A stretch of 64,000 nucleotides of DNA from Paucibacter sp. KCTC 42545 (lineage in GTDB: Bacteria; Pseudomonadota; Gammaproteobacteria; Burkholderiales; Burkholderiaceae_C). Numbering within the stretch: position 1 is the first letter of the stretch; each line of letters opens with the position of its first letter. The notes beneath the pieces were generated by a model. That model was not told the origin of the DNA, searched no databases, and was given only the letters and a program-made list of their open reading frames with translations. The stretch lies in assembly GCF_001477625.1 (NCBI RefSeq), contig NZ_CP013692.1, positions 620,001-684,000 on the forward strand. Direction: 5' to 3'. Below are positions 43,592 to 52,517 of the stretch, piece by piece. A program made the translations under genes and the position numbers.

Positions 43592-43897
43592 ATCGAATCC
43601 CTGGATGTGTATGTCTGGATGGCAGCCCGTTCGCGGGCGCTGCGATTGATGGCGCTTGCTGATTCGCCCGGTGAATGCGCCTGAATCGGTCTTGACTTTG
43701 GGCAAGCAAGGCGTGGGTACGCAGCGAAGGCAGTGTCTGAAGAATCGCGTCCCGCGTGTGCGACATAAGGCGACGATTCATGACAGCGCTGTCGCATTTG
43801 CTGCGGCAATGTCATGCGGACTTGTGGGCCATTTGGCTTACGATCGGGCGCCTTGCAGTCACTGCACGCATTCCTATTCACTCAGCCGGCGCACTTG
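43592..43897. promoter_or_regulatory. Divergent promoter region with inverted repeats
   Basis: This 306-base gap separates the PEP-CTERM gene from the OmpR-type regulator. It holds a perfect 12-bp palindrome GACAGCGCTGTC (43782-43793) and a wider inverted pair TGCGACA (43759-43765) / TGTCGCA (43790-43796). These are candidate binding sites for the regulator encoded next door. No gene is seen. Confidence 0.5.
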
Positions 43898-44626
43898 ATG
43901 TCGCAACCTTCTTTGCTCCTTGTCGATGACGACGCCGAGCTCTCCGCCATGTTGCTGCGCCTCTTGCAGGCCGAGGGCTGGTCGGTGCGGGCCGCTCTCA
44001 ACGCTGCGCAGGCGGAGCAAGCCCTGGCGGCCGGTTTGCCGGCTGTCGTCTTGCTCGATGTGATGTTGCCCGACGCCAGCGGCATGGACTTGTGCCGGCG
44101 CTGGCGAGCCGCTTATCCGAGTTTGGGTATCTTGATGTTGACGGCGCGCGGCGATCCTTTTGACCGTGTGCTGGGTTTGGAGTTGGGGGCGGATGACTAT
44201 CTGGCCAAGCCGTTTGAGAAGCGCGAGCTGGTCGCGCGCTTGCGCGCTTTGATCAGGCGGCAAACGCCCGTCGCGGCCCAGCCGCCCACGCATTGGAACT
44301 TTGGCCCTTTGAGCGTCAATTTGCTGCGCCGCGAAGTGCTGGTGAATGAGCAGGTGATTGCGTTGACGGGCATTGAGTTCAGGCTCTTGCTGGAGCTGAT
44401 TCGCACGCCCGGCCAAGCGGTGTCGCGGGAGCAGCTCAGTGATGCGGTGCAGGCGGGGCGCTACCGGCCGCAAGACCGCACGGTGGATGTGCAGGTCGGG
44501 CGCCTGCGCCGGCGTCTCGCGCAGGCCATCCCCGGCAGCGATTGGATCGAAACCGTGCGCGGTGAGGGCTATGCCTTCGTGCCTCGCGGTGTGCTGGGGC
44601 AGGGCGCAGGTGACGATGCTTCCTGA
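43898..44626 (+). CDS. OmpR-family response regulator
   Basis: A 242-residue regulator. The receiver domain has VDDD near the start, phospho-acceptor Asp54 in LLDVMLPDASG, and Lys in LAKPFEKRE. The C-terminal winged helix shows ALTGIEFRLLLELIRTPGQAVSREQLSD and RTVDVQVGRLRRRL, characteristic of OmpR/PhoB proteins. ATG 43898 (MSQPSLLLVDDD) gives a normal start. Its stop overlaps the kinase start by 11 bases, so they form a classic pair. Confidence 0.94.
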   Translation: MSQPSLLLVDDDAELSAMLLRLLQAEGWSVRAALNAAQAEQALAAGLPAVVLLDVMLPDASGMDLCRRWRAAYPSLGILMLTARGDPFDRVLGLELGADDYLAKPFEKRELVARLRALIRRQTPVAAQPPTHWNFGPLSVNLLRREVLVNEQVIALTGIEFRLLLELIRTPGQAVSREQLSDAVQAGRYRPQDRTVDVQVGRLRRRLAQAIPGSDWIETVRGEGYAFVPRGVLGQGAGDDAS

Positions 44627-45932
44627 GCGCATCGACTCGCTGTTCCTGCGTCTGCTGCTGGCCCAGGTCTTGTTGCTGGGCAGTTTTGTGCTGGTCTTTG
44701 GTGGCCTGCTCGTGGTGGAGCGCAATCAGGTGCTGGCACCTCAATTTGCCGCCTTGCTGGCGCCGCAGATTGTCGAAACGATCCGCTCCCCCGATCGGGA
44801 GATCGTGCCCGCCTACGGTTTGGTGTCGGGCATCCACAGGCATGCCGGGCCACCCGAGGACTTCAGCCTGCAGGTGACGGCCTTGCCGGCAGTAGGTGAG
44901 TTTGTGCGGGAGTTGGCCCGCCTCGGGATCGCCGTTGATCAAGTCAGGTTGAACCACAGCGAGGGCCATGCCAGGCTTTGGATCCACGCGCGTCTGGCCG
45001 ACACGGAGGGCGTCTGGTTGAGCGGGCTGGCCGCCACAGCGCTACCGCATTGGGCCCCGCGCATGACGGTTGGCATGCTCATGCTCATCACGGTGATTGC
45101 CTTGCTCAGCCGTAGCTTGGCGCGCAATCTGACCGGGCCGCTAGCGCAACTGCGGGAGCGCATGCAGGCGCATGCCGAGAGCGGGCATCAGCCGGCGGCT
45201 TTGCAGCTCAGCCCGCAAGCCGGTCGCGCGCCGCCGGAGTTGGTGGCGATCGCCACGGCCTATCAGTCCTTGGCCGAACGCCTGCAACGCAATGAACGCG
45301 AGCGTGCACTGCTGTTGGCGGGGGTCTCACATGATTTACGCAGCCCTTTGAGCCGCATCCGTTTGGCCGCCGAGATGCTGCCGGAGTCGGCCGACAATGC
45401 CGACGGCGTGGCCAGCATCACGCGCAATGTTGATCATGCGGACCGCCTCACCGCCAGCTTTCTGGAGTTTGTGCGCGCCAGTGCCGTCGACTTGGATGAG
45501 GTGGTTGATTTGGTTGCTGTGGCGCAGCGGGCGGTGGCTGGCTTTGAGCGGCCGGTGACTGAACTGGCCCTTCGGGCGCCGCCCACCTTGCTGTTGCAGC
45601 GTGCCCATGGTTTGTTGATTGAGCGCTTGATCGTCAACTTGATCGACAACGCGCTCAAGCATGGCGGCATACCGGTGGTGGTGGTGATCGCATGGCATGG
45701 CGACGATGCCGCCATGCTGCTTGTCTCGGATGCGGGGCCGGGTCTGCCGCCGGGTGGGGGCGGCCATTTGCTGGAAGCCTTTGCCCGGGGGGATGCCAGC
45801 CGTAATCTGCCGGGCTTTGGCTTGGGGCTGGCCATCGTGCAACAAACGGTGGTGCGCCTGGGCGGCCAGCTTTCGTTCGCTCAAGAAGGCCAGCGCCATC
45901 AGGTCAGAGCGCGGCTGCCGCTGCGGCGCTAA
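44616..45932 (+). CDS. EnvZ-like membrane sensor histidine kinase
   Basis: A 438-residue kinase. Two membrane helices (about residues 10-30 and 148-168) flank a periplasmic sensor of about 115 residues. A HAMP segment (LARNLTGPLAQLRERM) follows, then HisKA with His239 in AGVSHDLRSPLSR, then HATPase_c with NLIDNALKHG, DAGPGLPPGGGG and GFGLGLAIV. This is EnvZ/RstB layout. The start overlaps the regulator's stop. The neighbouring PEP-CTERM gene is a plausible target. Confidence 0.93.
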   Translation: MLPERIDSLFLRLLLAQVLLLGSFVLVFGGLLVVERNQVLAPQFAALLAPQIVETIRSPDREIVPAYGLVSGIHRHAGPPEDFSLQVTALPAVGEFVRELARLGIAVDQVRLNHSEGHARLWIHARLADTEGVWLSGLAATALPHWAPRMTVGMLMLITVIALLSRSLARNLTGPLAQLRERMQAHAESGHQPAALQLSPQAGRAPPELVAIATAYQSLAERLQRNERERALLLAGVSHDLRSPLSRIRLAAEMLPESADNADGVASITRNVDHADRLTASFLEFVRASAVDLDEVVDLVAVAQRAVAGFERPVTELALRAPPTLLLQRAHGLLIERLIVNLIDNALKHGGIPVVVVIAWHGDDAAMLLVSDAGPGLPPGGGGHLLEAFARGDASRNLPGFGLGLAIVQQTVVRLGGQLSFAQEGQRHQVRARLPLRR

Positions 45933-45969
45933 GCCGCAGTTTCAGCGTACCGCGCAAAGCAGGCCTCGC

Positions 45970-47991
45970 TCAGGCCATGCCTTGATGGCGCAGCAAGGCG
46001 TCGATCTGTGGCTCGCGGCCGCGGAAGGCTTTGAAGCTTTCCATCGCCTCGCGTGAGCCGCCCACTTCCAGAATGTTTTGCAGATAGCGTGCGCCGGTGG
46101 CGGCGTTGAAAACGCCTTCCACTTCGAACGCGCTCCAGGCATCGGCGCTGAGCAGCTCGGCCCATTTGTAGCTGTAGTAGCCGGCCGAGTAGCCGCCCGC
46201 GAAGATGTGCGAGAAGCTGTGCTGGCTGCGATTGAAGGCGGGCGCTGGGATCACGGAGACCTCTTGCCGCACTTCGTCCAGCACGGCTTGCACGGCCTTC
46301 TCGGTGCCCGGCTCGGCATGCAAGCGCATATCGAACAAAGCGAACTCGATCTGGCGCAGGGTTTGCAGGCCGCTCTGGAAGTTCTTGGCCGCCAGCATCT
46401 TGTCGAACAGCGCGCGCGGCAGCGCCTCGCCGCTGTCCACATGGCTGGTGAGTTGCTGCAAGACTTCCCATTCCCAGCAGAAGTTCTCCATGAACTGGCT
46501 GGGCAACTCCACCGCGTCCCACTCCACGCCGGAGATGCCGGACACGCCCAGTTCATCCACCTGGGTCAGCAGATGGTGCAGGCCGTGGCCGAATTCGTGG
46601 AAGAGGGTAGTAACGTCGTCGTGACTCAGCAGCGCGGGCTTGTCGCCTTGTGGCGAAGAGAAGTTGCACACCAGCTGCGCCACCGGCGTTTGCTGGCTGC
46701 CTTCCGGGCGGGCCCAGCGGCTGCGCACTTCGTCCATCCAGGCGCCGGGGCGTTTGCCGGCGCGGGCGTAGAGGTCCAAATAGAACTGGCCGACCAGCTC
46801 GCCGCCGCGATCCAAGCGGTAAAACTTGACGGACTCGTGCCAGACCTCGGCGGCTTGCTCAACGATTTTGACGTTGAACAGGCGCTCGATGATGTCGAAC
46901 AGGCCTTGCATCACGCGCGGCAGGGTGAAGTACTGGCGCAGCTCCTGGTCGCTGAAAGCGTAGCGGGCTTCCTTGAGCTTTTCGGAGGCGTAGGCGTTGT
47001 CCCAGACTTGCAGCTCGGCCAGGCCCAGCTCGGCGGCGGCAAAGTTGCGCAGCTCGGCCAGGTCTTGCTCGGCATAGGGGCGGGCGCGGGCGGACAGGTC
47101 ACGCAAGAACTCCAGCACTTGCGCGGGGGAGCTGGCCATCTTGGCCGCCAGCGAGGCTTCGGCAAAGTTCTTGAAGCCCAGCAGCACGGCTTCTTCTTGG
47201 CGCAGTTGCAGCAGCTCTTCGATGATGGCGCTGTTGTCCCACTCGGGCTTGTCGCCCAGCTCGCTGGCGCGGGTGACATAGGCGGTGTAGAGCCGCTCGC
47301 GCAGGGCGCGGTTCTCGGCGTACTGCATCACTGGCAAATAGCTGGGGAAGTGCAGGGTGAGCTTGTAGCCTGGCTTGCCCTCAGCCTCGGCGGCGCTGCG
47401 CGCGGCCTCGATTGCGTCGGCGGGCACACCGGCCAGCTCTTCCAGCGTGGCGTAGTAGGCAAAGCCATCGGTGGCGTCCAGCACATGCTCGGAGAACTTT
47501 TGCGCCAGCTCGGCGCTGCGCTCCTGAATGGCGGCAAAGCGCTCCTTGGCCGCACCGCTGAGCTCGGCGCCTGAGAGCACGAAGTCGCGCAGCCAGAGCT
47601 TGAGTGCTTGCTTGCGCGCCGGGTTCAGCTGCGCCGCAGCCGGGCTTTGGGCGATGGCTTTGTACTTGGCGTACAAGGCTTCGTCCGAACCCTGGCGGGT
47701 GAAGAACTCGGTGACGGCGGGCAGGGCGGCGTTGTAGGCCTCGCGCAGCTCGGGGCTATTGGCCACGGCATTCAGGTGGCTCACCGCCCCCCAGGACGCG
47801 CCCAGGCGCTCGGTGGCCACGCCCAAGCAGGCCGACAGAGCGTCGTAGTCCGCCGGGGTTTGCTCGGAGGTGGCCAGGGCCAGCGCCGCATCGGCCTCGG
47901 CCAGCAATTGTTCGATGGCGGGCTGGATATGTTCGGGCCGGATGCTGGCGAAGGCGGGCAGGGCGGCGGTACTCAGCAGTGGGTTGCTCAT
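45970..47991 (-). CDS. prlC: Oligopeptidase A (M3 family metallopeptidase)
   Basis: A 673-residue cytoplasmic zinc oligopeptidase, the expected size for PrlC/OpdA. The zinc motif HEFGH is at residues 465-469 in TLFHEFGHGLHHLL, with the third ligand Glu in the segment EWDAVELPSQFMENFCWEWE. The N-terminal region is helical. In E. coli it degrades signal peptides and short peptides. It lies downstream of folD on the same strand, 78 bases apart. Confidence 0.95.
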   Translation of the reverse strand: MSNPLLSTAALPAFASIRPEHIQPAIEQLLAEADAALALATSEQTPADYDALSACLGVATERLGASWGAVSHLNAVANSPELREAYNAALPAVTEFFTRQGSDEALYAKYKAIAQSPAAAQLNPARKQALKLWLRDFVLSGAELSGAAKERFAAIQERSAELAQKFSEHVLDATDGFAYYATLEELAGVPADAIEAARSAAEAEGKPGYKLTLHFPSYLPVMQYAENRALRERLYTAYVTRASELGDKPEWDNSAIIEELLQLRQEEAVLLGFKNFAEASLAAKMASSPAQVLEFLRDLSARARPYAEQDLAELRNFAAAELGLAELQVWDNAYASEKLKEARYAFSDQELRQYFTLPRVMQGLFDIIERLFNVKIVEQAAEVWHESVKFYRLDRGGELVGQFYLDLYARAGKRPGAWMDEVRSRWARPEGSQQTPVAQLVCNFSSPQGDKPALLSHDDVTTLFHEFGHGLHHLLTQVDELGVSGISGVEWDAVELPSQFMENFCWEWEVLQQLTSHVDSGEALPRALFDKMLAAKNFQSGLQTLRQIEFALFDMRLHAEPGTEKAVQAVLDEVRQEVSVIPAPAFNRSQHSFSHIFAGGYSAGYYSYKWAELLSADAWSAFEVEGVFNAATGARYLQNILEVGGSREAMESFKAFRGREPQIDALLRHQGMA

Positions 47992-48069
47992 CGATGCTTT
48001 CGGGATGGTCGTGGGGCGTGCCTGCTTGCTTGCTTTGAGCGGGCGAGGTGGGGCTGGGCCAGTCTAGCT

Positions 48070-48933
48070 TTAGCCGGCCAAGGCTGCAGTTCGTTCAGCC
48101 GATTCCATGGTGTTGACCAGGAGCATGGTGATGGTCATGGGGCCAACGCCGCCGGGCACCGGGGTGATCCAGCCGGCCACTTCCTTGACGCCGGCGAAGT
48201 CGACGTCGCCGCAGAGCTTGCCTTCATCATTGCGGTTCATGCCCACATCGATGACCACAGCGCCGGGCTTGACCATATCGGCGGTCAGCACATCGCGCTT
48301 GCCCACGGCGGCTACGACGATGTCTGCTTGGCGGGTGTGGTGGGCCAAGTCAGTGGTACCGCTGTGGCAGACCGTTACGGTGGCATTGGCCTGCAAGAGC
48401 ATCATGGCCATGGGCTTGCCGACGATGTTGGAGCGGCCGATCACCACGGCGTGCTTGCCGCGCAGGTCCATCATGCCGATGCTCTCCAGCATCTTCATGC
48501 AGCCGTAAGGGGTGCAGGCCTTGAAGCCAGCCTCGCCGACCATCAGTGCGCCGGCGCTCTCAATCGCGAAGCCGTCCACGTCCTTGGCCGGAGAGATGGC
48601 TTCGATGACCTTGTGGTCGTCGATGTGCTTGGGCAGGGGCAGTTGCACCAAGATGCCGTGGATGCTGGGGTCATTGTTGAGTGCGTCGATGCGGGCCAGC
48701 AGTTCGGCCTCGCTCATCGTGGCTTCGTACTTCTCCAGCACCGAGTGCAGGCCGGCGTCTTGGCAGGCCTTGACCTTGTTGCGCACATACACCTGGGAGG
48801 CCGGGTTGTCGCCCACCAGCACCACGGCCAGGCCGGGCTTCACACCCTTGGCGGTCAGCGCCGCAGCGCGCTGCGCCACTTCGGCGCGGACTTGTTGGGA
48901 CAGGGCGTTGCCGTCGATGAGTTGGGCTGTCAT
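48070..48933 (-). CDS. folD: Bifunctional methylenetetrahydrofolate dehydrogenase/cyclohydrolase
   Basis: A 287-residue FolD, converting 5,10-methylene-THF to 10-formyl-THF. The catalytic Lys is in [13 protein letters not shown], and [21 protein letters not shown] (here [13 protein letters not shown]), [18 protein letters not shown] and [15 protein letters not shown] are all recognisable. The length is standard. It lies beyond a strong terminator of the upstream regulator/kinase operon. Confidence 0.96.
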   Translation of the reverse strand: MTAQLIDGNALSQQVRAEVAQRAAALTAKGVKPGLAVVLVGDNPASQVYVRNKVKACQDAGLHSVLEKYEATMSEAELLARIDALNNDPSIHGILVQLPLPKHIDDHKVIEAISPAKDVDGFAIESAGALMVGEAGFKACTPYGCMKMLESIGMMDLRGKHAVVIGRSNIVGKPMAMMLLQANATVTVCHSGTTDLAHHTRQADIVVAAVGKRDVLTADMVKPGAVVIDVGMNRNDEGKLCGDVDFAGVKEVAGWITPVPGGVGPMTITMLLVNTMESAERTAALAG

Positions 48934-48989
48934 GGCTGTGGACTCCGGTGATGCTGGACGTAAAAACTTGGACTTTGAAAATGCAAAAA

Positions 48990-49009
48990 GCCGCTGAACA
49001 ATCAGCGGC
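48990..49009 (-). terminator. Rho-independent terminator of the FixJ/PAS kinase operon
   Basis: On the minus strand GCCGCTGA-TTGT-TCAGCGGC is followed by TTTTT. The perfect 8-bp stem plus T-run lies 24 bases after the response regulator stop. Confidence 0.88.
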
Positions 49010-49032
49010 CGTTTTGGCGGGGCGGGTGGGGC

Positions 49033-49656
49033 TCAGGCCTTGGCCGGGGCGCCGAGTGCGATCTTGAGCAGATCGGCCACCGTGTTGGCATTGAGCTTTT
49101 CCATGATGTTGGCGCGGTGCGCTTCCACCGTTTTGATGCTGATGCCGAGGTCGTCGGCGATCTGCTTGTTCAGGCGGCCGGCGACGATGCGCTCCAGCAC
49201 CTGGGCTTCACGCGTGGTCAGGCGGGACAGCAGGGCGTCGCGGCTGGCGGCTTCTTGGTGGGTGGAGAAGGCGTTGCGGGCCTGGTCCAGCATGCGCTCA
49301 ACCAGGTTGACCAATTCGTCTTCCTTGAAGGGCTTTTCGATGAAGTCCATCGCGCCCTTCTTCATGGTCTGCACGGCCATGGGCACATCGCCGTGGCCGG
49401 TGATGAAGACCACGGGCAGGGGGCTCTTGCGCTCGAGCAGGCGGTCTTGCAACTCCAGGCCGCTCATGCCTTCCATGCGGATGTCGGCGATCAGGCAGGC
49501 AACTTCGCGGGGGTCGTAGCGGCTCAGGAAGGACTCGGCGGAGTCAAAGCACTTGACGCGGTAATCCTTGCCTTCGAGCAGCCATTGCAAGGAATCGCGT
49601 ACGGCCTCGTCGTCATCGACAACGTAGACATTACCCTTTTTCGGAATCAGACTCAT
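49033..49656 (-). CDS. FixJ-family response regulator
   Basis: A 207-residue regulator. Receiver domain with VDDDEAVRDSLQWLL and Asp58 in LIADIRMEGMSG, followed by a LuxR/FixJ helix-turn-helix (LTTREAQVLERIVAGRLNKQIADDLGISIKTVEAHRANIMEKL). Its ATG overlaps the stop of the upstream kinase (ATGA), so they are translationally coupled. In betaproteobacteria this pair is commonly placed beside aceE; a role in controlling pyruvate or central carbon genes is inferred from that position. Confidence 0.94.
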   Translation of the reverse strand: MSLIPKKGNVYVVDDDEAVRDSLQWLLEGKDYRVKCFDSAESFLSRYDPREVACLIADIRMEGMSGLELQDRLLERKSPLPVVFITGHGDVPMAVQTMKKGAMDFIEKPFKEDELVNLVERMLDQARNAFSTHQEAASRDALLSRLTTREAQVLERIVAGRLNKQIADDLGISIKTVEAHRANIMEKLNANTVADLLKIALGAPAKA

Positions 49657-52214
49657 GGTGTCGCTATTTGGTTTGTGCCGCTGACCGATGCCCCTGTGGG
49701 GACCTCAGTGCGTGAGATGTCTACTGGAATGCTGAAGGCGAACCTGCAGCCTACAACTGCGTCCCCATTGTATAAGTTCTCAGCCCTGATCCGACCCTGG
49801 TGAGACTCGACGATAGACCGGCATAACCCTAGGCCGATGCCCAAACCGTCGGACTTGGTGGAGAAAAAGGCCTCGTACATTCTGGAGATCACTTCTTCGG
49901 GCATGCCCGGGCCCATATCGGTGACGCTGAAGTCTATGTGCCCGCCCAATTCGGGCGTGTGCTTGGGCACCACGCGCAGCTCAATGTGGCGGCGCGAGGC
50001 CGGCAGGCCGGCGTTGTCGATCGCTTCCGCCGCGTTCTTCAGCAGATTCATCAAGACCTGTTCGATCAGGATGGGGTCCACCATCAGCTGCGGCAGGCGC
50101 TGCGCGATATAGGTGTGGATGGCGACATTGCGGCGCCGCAGCTCGATGCCGGCCAACTCGACCGCGTCCTCGACGATGTCGTAGGCATTGGCCGCTTCGC
50201 GCTTGGGCTCGCTGCGCTTCACGAAGTTGCGGATGCGGTGAATGATCTGCCCGGCGCGCGCCGCTTGCTTGGCGGTTTTCTCCAGCGCGGCCAGCAGGTC
50301 TTCTTTTTGAATCGCGTCGTTGCGCACCCGGCTGACCATGCCGTTGCAGTAATTGGTGATGGCGGTGAGCGGCTGGTTCAGCTCATGCGCCACGCTGGAC
50401 GCCATCTCGCCCATGGTCATCAGGCGGCTGGTCATCTGCGCCTTCTCGGCCTGGCTGGCGGCCAGGGCCTCGGCCTTGCGGCGGGTGGTGATGTCGGTGG
50501 CGATCAGCATCTGCGCCAAGCGGCCATCGGTCCATTGCAGATAGCGGCTGCGCACGTCGAACCACATCTCCAGCGACTCGACATAGACCTCGCGCGGGTC
50601 GGAGCCGGTTTCGGTCAGATGCTGGGCGGGCAGGCCGGAGTAGTCGTCCACCTCCTCATCCACATCCGGCCCGGCGCTGCGGCCCAGCTGGCTGCCGGAG
50701 AGCTGGGCGTGGCCGGCCGGGTCGGCGCCGAACCAGAGCCGGTAGCTGCGGTTGGCGAAGAGCAACTCGCCCTGCTGCACTGAGAGCACCGACACGGCCG
50801 CGTCCAGGCCTTCCAACACCGTGGTGAAACGTTCGTGCGAGGCGGAAAGCTGATCGCGCACGCGTTTGGCCTCGGTGATATTGGTCATCGAGGTCATCCA
50901 GCCGCTTTGCTTGCCCTTGGCATCCACCAGGGGTGAGAGGTAGATGCGGCCGTCAAAAATGCTGCCGTCCTTGCGCATGATCTTGACCTCGGCGCCACCT
51001 GCCGGGCTGCGGCCGTTGATCTCTTGCGCCAGCAGGCGGCCGTTTTCTTCAAAGCGGTCCGGCGGCCAGAAAGGGAAGGGCGGCTTGCGGCCCACCAACT
51101 CGGCTTCCGAGAAGCCGGTCATGGCGCAAAAAGCCGGGTTGACGTAGGAGATGCGTGACTCCATGTCCATGGCCCTCATGCCGGTCAGCATGGAATTCTC
51201 CATCGCGCGGCGGAAGTTCATCTCCGAACTCAAGGCGTTCTGAATCTGCAGGCGCCGGCGCATATGGCGCCAGGTGCCCAGGAGCATCCACACCGTCAGG
51301 GTCGACAGCGCCACCACCATCCAGAACAAGGTGTTGCTGATCAGACCGAAGCTGCTTCGATAGCCCTCGCCGCGCAGCACCAAGCCGTTCAGCGCCGGGG
51401 CCAGCGGCACCTCATGCAGGATGGACGGCAGCTTGGTCGGTTTGCCCGGCATGGGGGTGACGGTGCTGGAGACCACTTGCTCGCCCGAGTCCAGTACGCT
51501 GACCACATGGCGCGAGGCGACCTCGCTGGGGATGTAATAGCGCAGCAAGGCCTCTACCGAGTACTCGGCAATCACCACGCCTGAGAAGCCATTGCGATCC
51601 AGCAAAGGCACCTGAATCTGGAACACGGTGGTGTTGTTGGCGTCGCGGAAAGGGGCCGAGTAGACCGGTGCCCGGCGTTCGCGTGCGGCCTCGAAGGCCA
51701 GCGTTGGCGCATTGGACTGGTTGGCCATGGGCATGGAGGGGTCATTGCCGTCCGGCACCATCAGGCTGTCGGCCTGAAAGCCGGCGGCGCTGACGCTGGC
51801 GCGGCGATCGCGCCGGCTAGACAACCAGGTCACATGGGTGATCTCGGGGCGCTCGCGGGCGAAGGTGGCGGCCTGGGTCGAGAACTCTTGCGCGTCCGTG
51901 GCGCGGGTCGCGATCTCGCGGGCGATGCGCACCAACTGCTCTTGGTTCTCGATCAAACGCAGGCGAATTTGCTGCTGGGCAATTTCGGTGTCGCGCTTAA
52001 CGGCTTCAGTCTCGCGCTCAACTTCCTCGTTCCGCAAATACCAAAAGGCCAAGATGATGGCCATCAGGAACAGCAGCACCGAAATCAGCGGGCCTAAGGT
52101 CGCGAAGCGGTCTTGCCGCGAGGGCGACTGACGGCGCCACCAAACCATGGCCTTTTGCTGCAGTGGGCCCACCAGGGGGCTGCGATAGTTTTTCAGTTTG
52201 AACGGGAAGGGCAT
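49653..52214 (-). CDS. Membrane PAS-domain sensor histidine kinase
   Basis: An 853-residue kinase. One membrane helix near residues 40-58 and another near 300-320 flank a periplasmic sensor of about 240 residues. PAS domains follow (about 345-470 and 475-590, the first with GFSEAELVGR), then HisKA with His in SSVAHELNQPLTAITNYCNG and HATPase_c with NLLKNAAEAI, DMGPGMPEEV and GLGIGLGLCRSIVESH. This is the DctB/FixL-like class. ATG 52214 gives the best start; ATG 52283 is possible. It is coupled to the FixJ regulator and divergent from aceE. Confidence 0.92.
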   Translation of the reverse strand: MPFPFKLKNYRSPLVGPLQQKAMVWWRRQSPSRQDRFATLGPLISVLLFLMAIILAFWYLRNEEVERETEAVKRDTEIAQQQIRLRLIENQEQLVRIAREIATRATDAQEFSTQAATFARERPEITHVTWLSSRRDRRASVSAAGFQADSLMVPDGNDPSMPMANQSNAPTLAFEAARERRAPVYSAPFRDANNTTVFQIQVPLLDRNGFSGVVIAEYSVEALLRYYIPSEVASRHVVSVLDSGEQVVSSTVTPMPGKPTKLPSILHEVPLAPALNGLVLRGEGYRSSFGLISNTLFWMVVALSTLTVWMLLGTWRHMRRRLQIQNALSSEMNFRRAMENSMLTGMRAMDMESRISYVNPAFCAMTGFSEAELVGRKPPFPFWPPDRFEENGRLLAQEINGRSPAGGAEVKIMRKDGSIFDGRIYLSPLVDAKGKQSGWMTSMTNITEAKRVRDQLSASHERFTTVLEGLDAAVSVLSVQQGELLFANRSYRLWFGADPAGHAQLSGSQLGRSAGPDVDEEVDDYSGLPAQHLTETGSDPREVYVESLEMWFDVRSRYLQWTDGRLAQMLIATDITTRRKAEALAASQAEKAQMTSRLMTMGEMASSVAHELNQPLTAITNYCNGMVSRVRNDAIQKEDLLAALEKTAKQAARAGQIIHRIRNFVKRSEPKREAANAYDIVEDAVELAGIELRRRNVAIHTYIAQRLPQLMVDPILIEQVLMNLLKNAAEAIDNAGLPASRRHIELRVVPKHTPELGGHIDFSVTDMGPGMPEEVISRMYEAFFSTKSDGLGIGLGLCRSIVESHQGRIRAENLYNGDAVVGCRFAFSIPVDISRTEVPTGASVSGTNQIATP

Positions 52215-52517
52215 GGCGCGATTATCAGAGCCCTTGAAGTGCCGATCGAGATTAAAGCGAGCCCGGCAGCCTGTGCGATCCATGGCGGGTTTTACGTACG
52301 TAATTCCACATTACGAAATGCTCTCGCACAATTTGAGAGTGGCGCAAAGTTGTGAGACACTGCGCGCAAACGCGAAAAGCCAAAAGCAAGAGACGTTTGC
52401 CCTTGGCGCTTGGTCCGGCCTGAATTTGCCCGGCCAAGCGGTTTGTCAAATGGCGAGAATGTGGCCAGCAAAGAAGCTGGCGCAACTGGCCCGATACCCC
52501 AAAGTTTGGAGACATGC
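52215..52517. promoter_or_regulatory. Divergent regulatory region between the PAS kinase and aceE, with TTACGTACGTAA palindrome
   Basis: About 300 bases hold both divergent promoters. A perfect 12-bp palindrome TTACGTACGTAA lies at 52292-52303, in an AT-richer stretch, about 80 bases from the kinase start and 215 from aceE. It is a candidate FixJ-type operator. No gene seen. Confidence 0.55.

Noticed and set aside
43814..43897. Longer N-terminus for the OmpR-type regulator
   Set aside because: The extra 28 residues are not regulator-like; ATG 43898 gives a normal receiver-domain start.
46078..48951. Plus-strand frames opposite prlC and folD
   Set aside because: Antisense to well-conserved genes; no start signals and no domain match.
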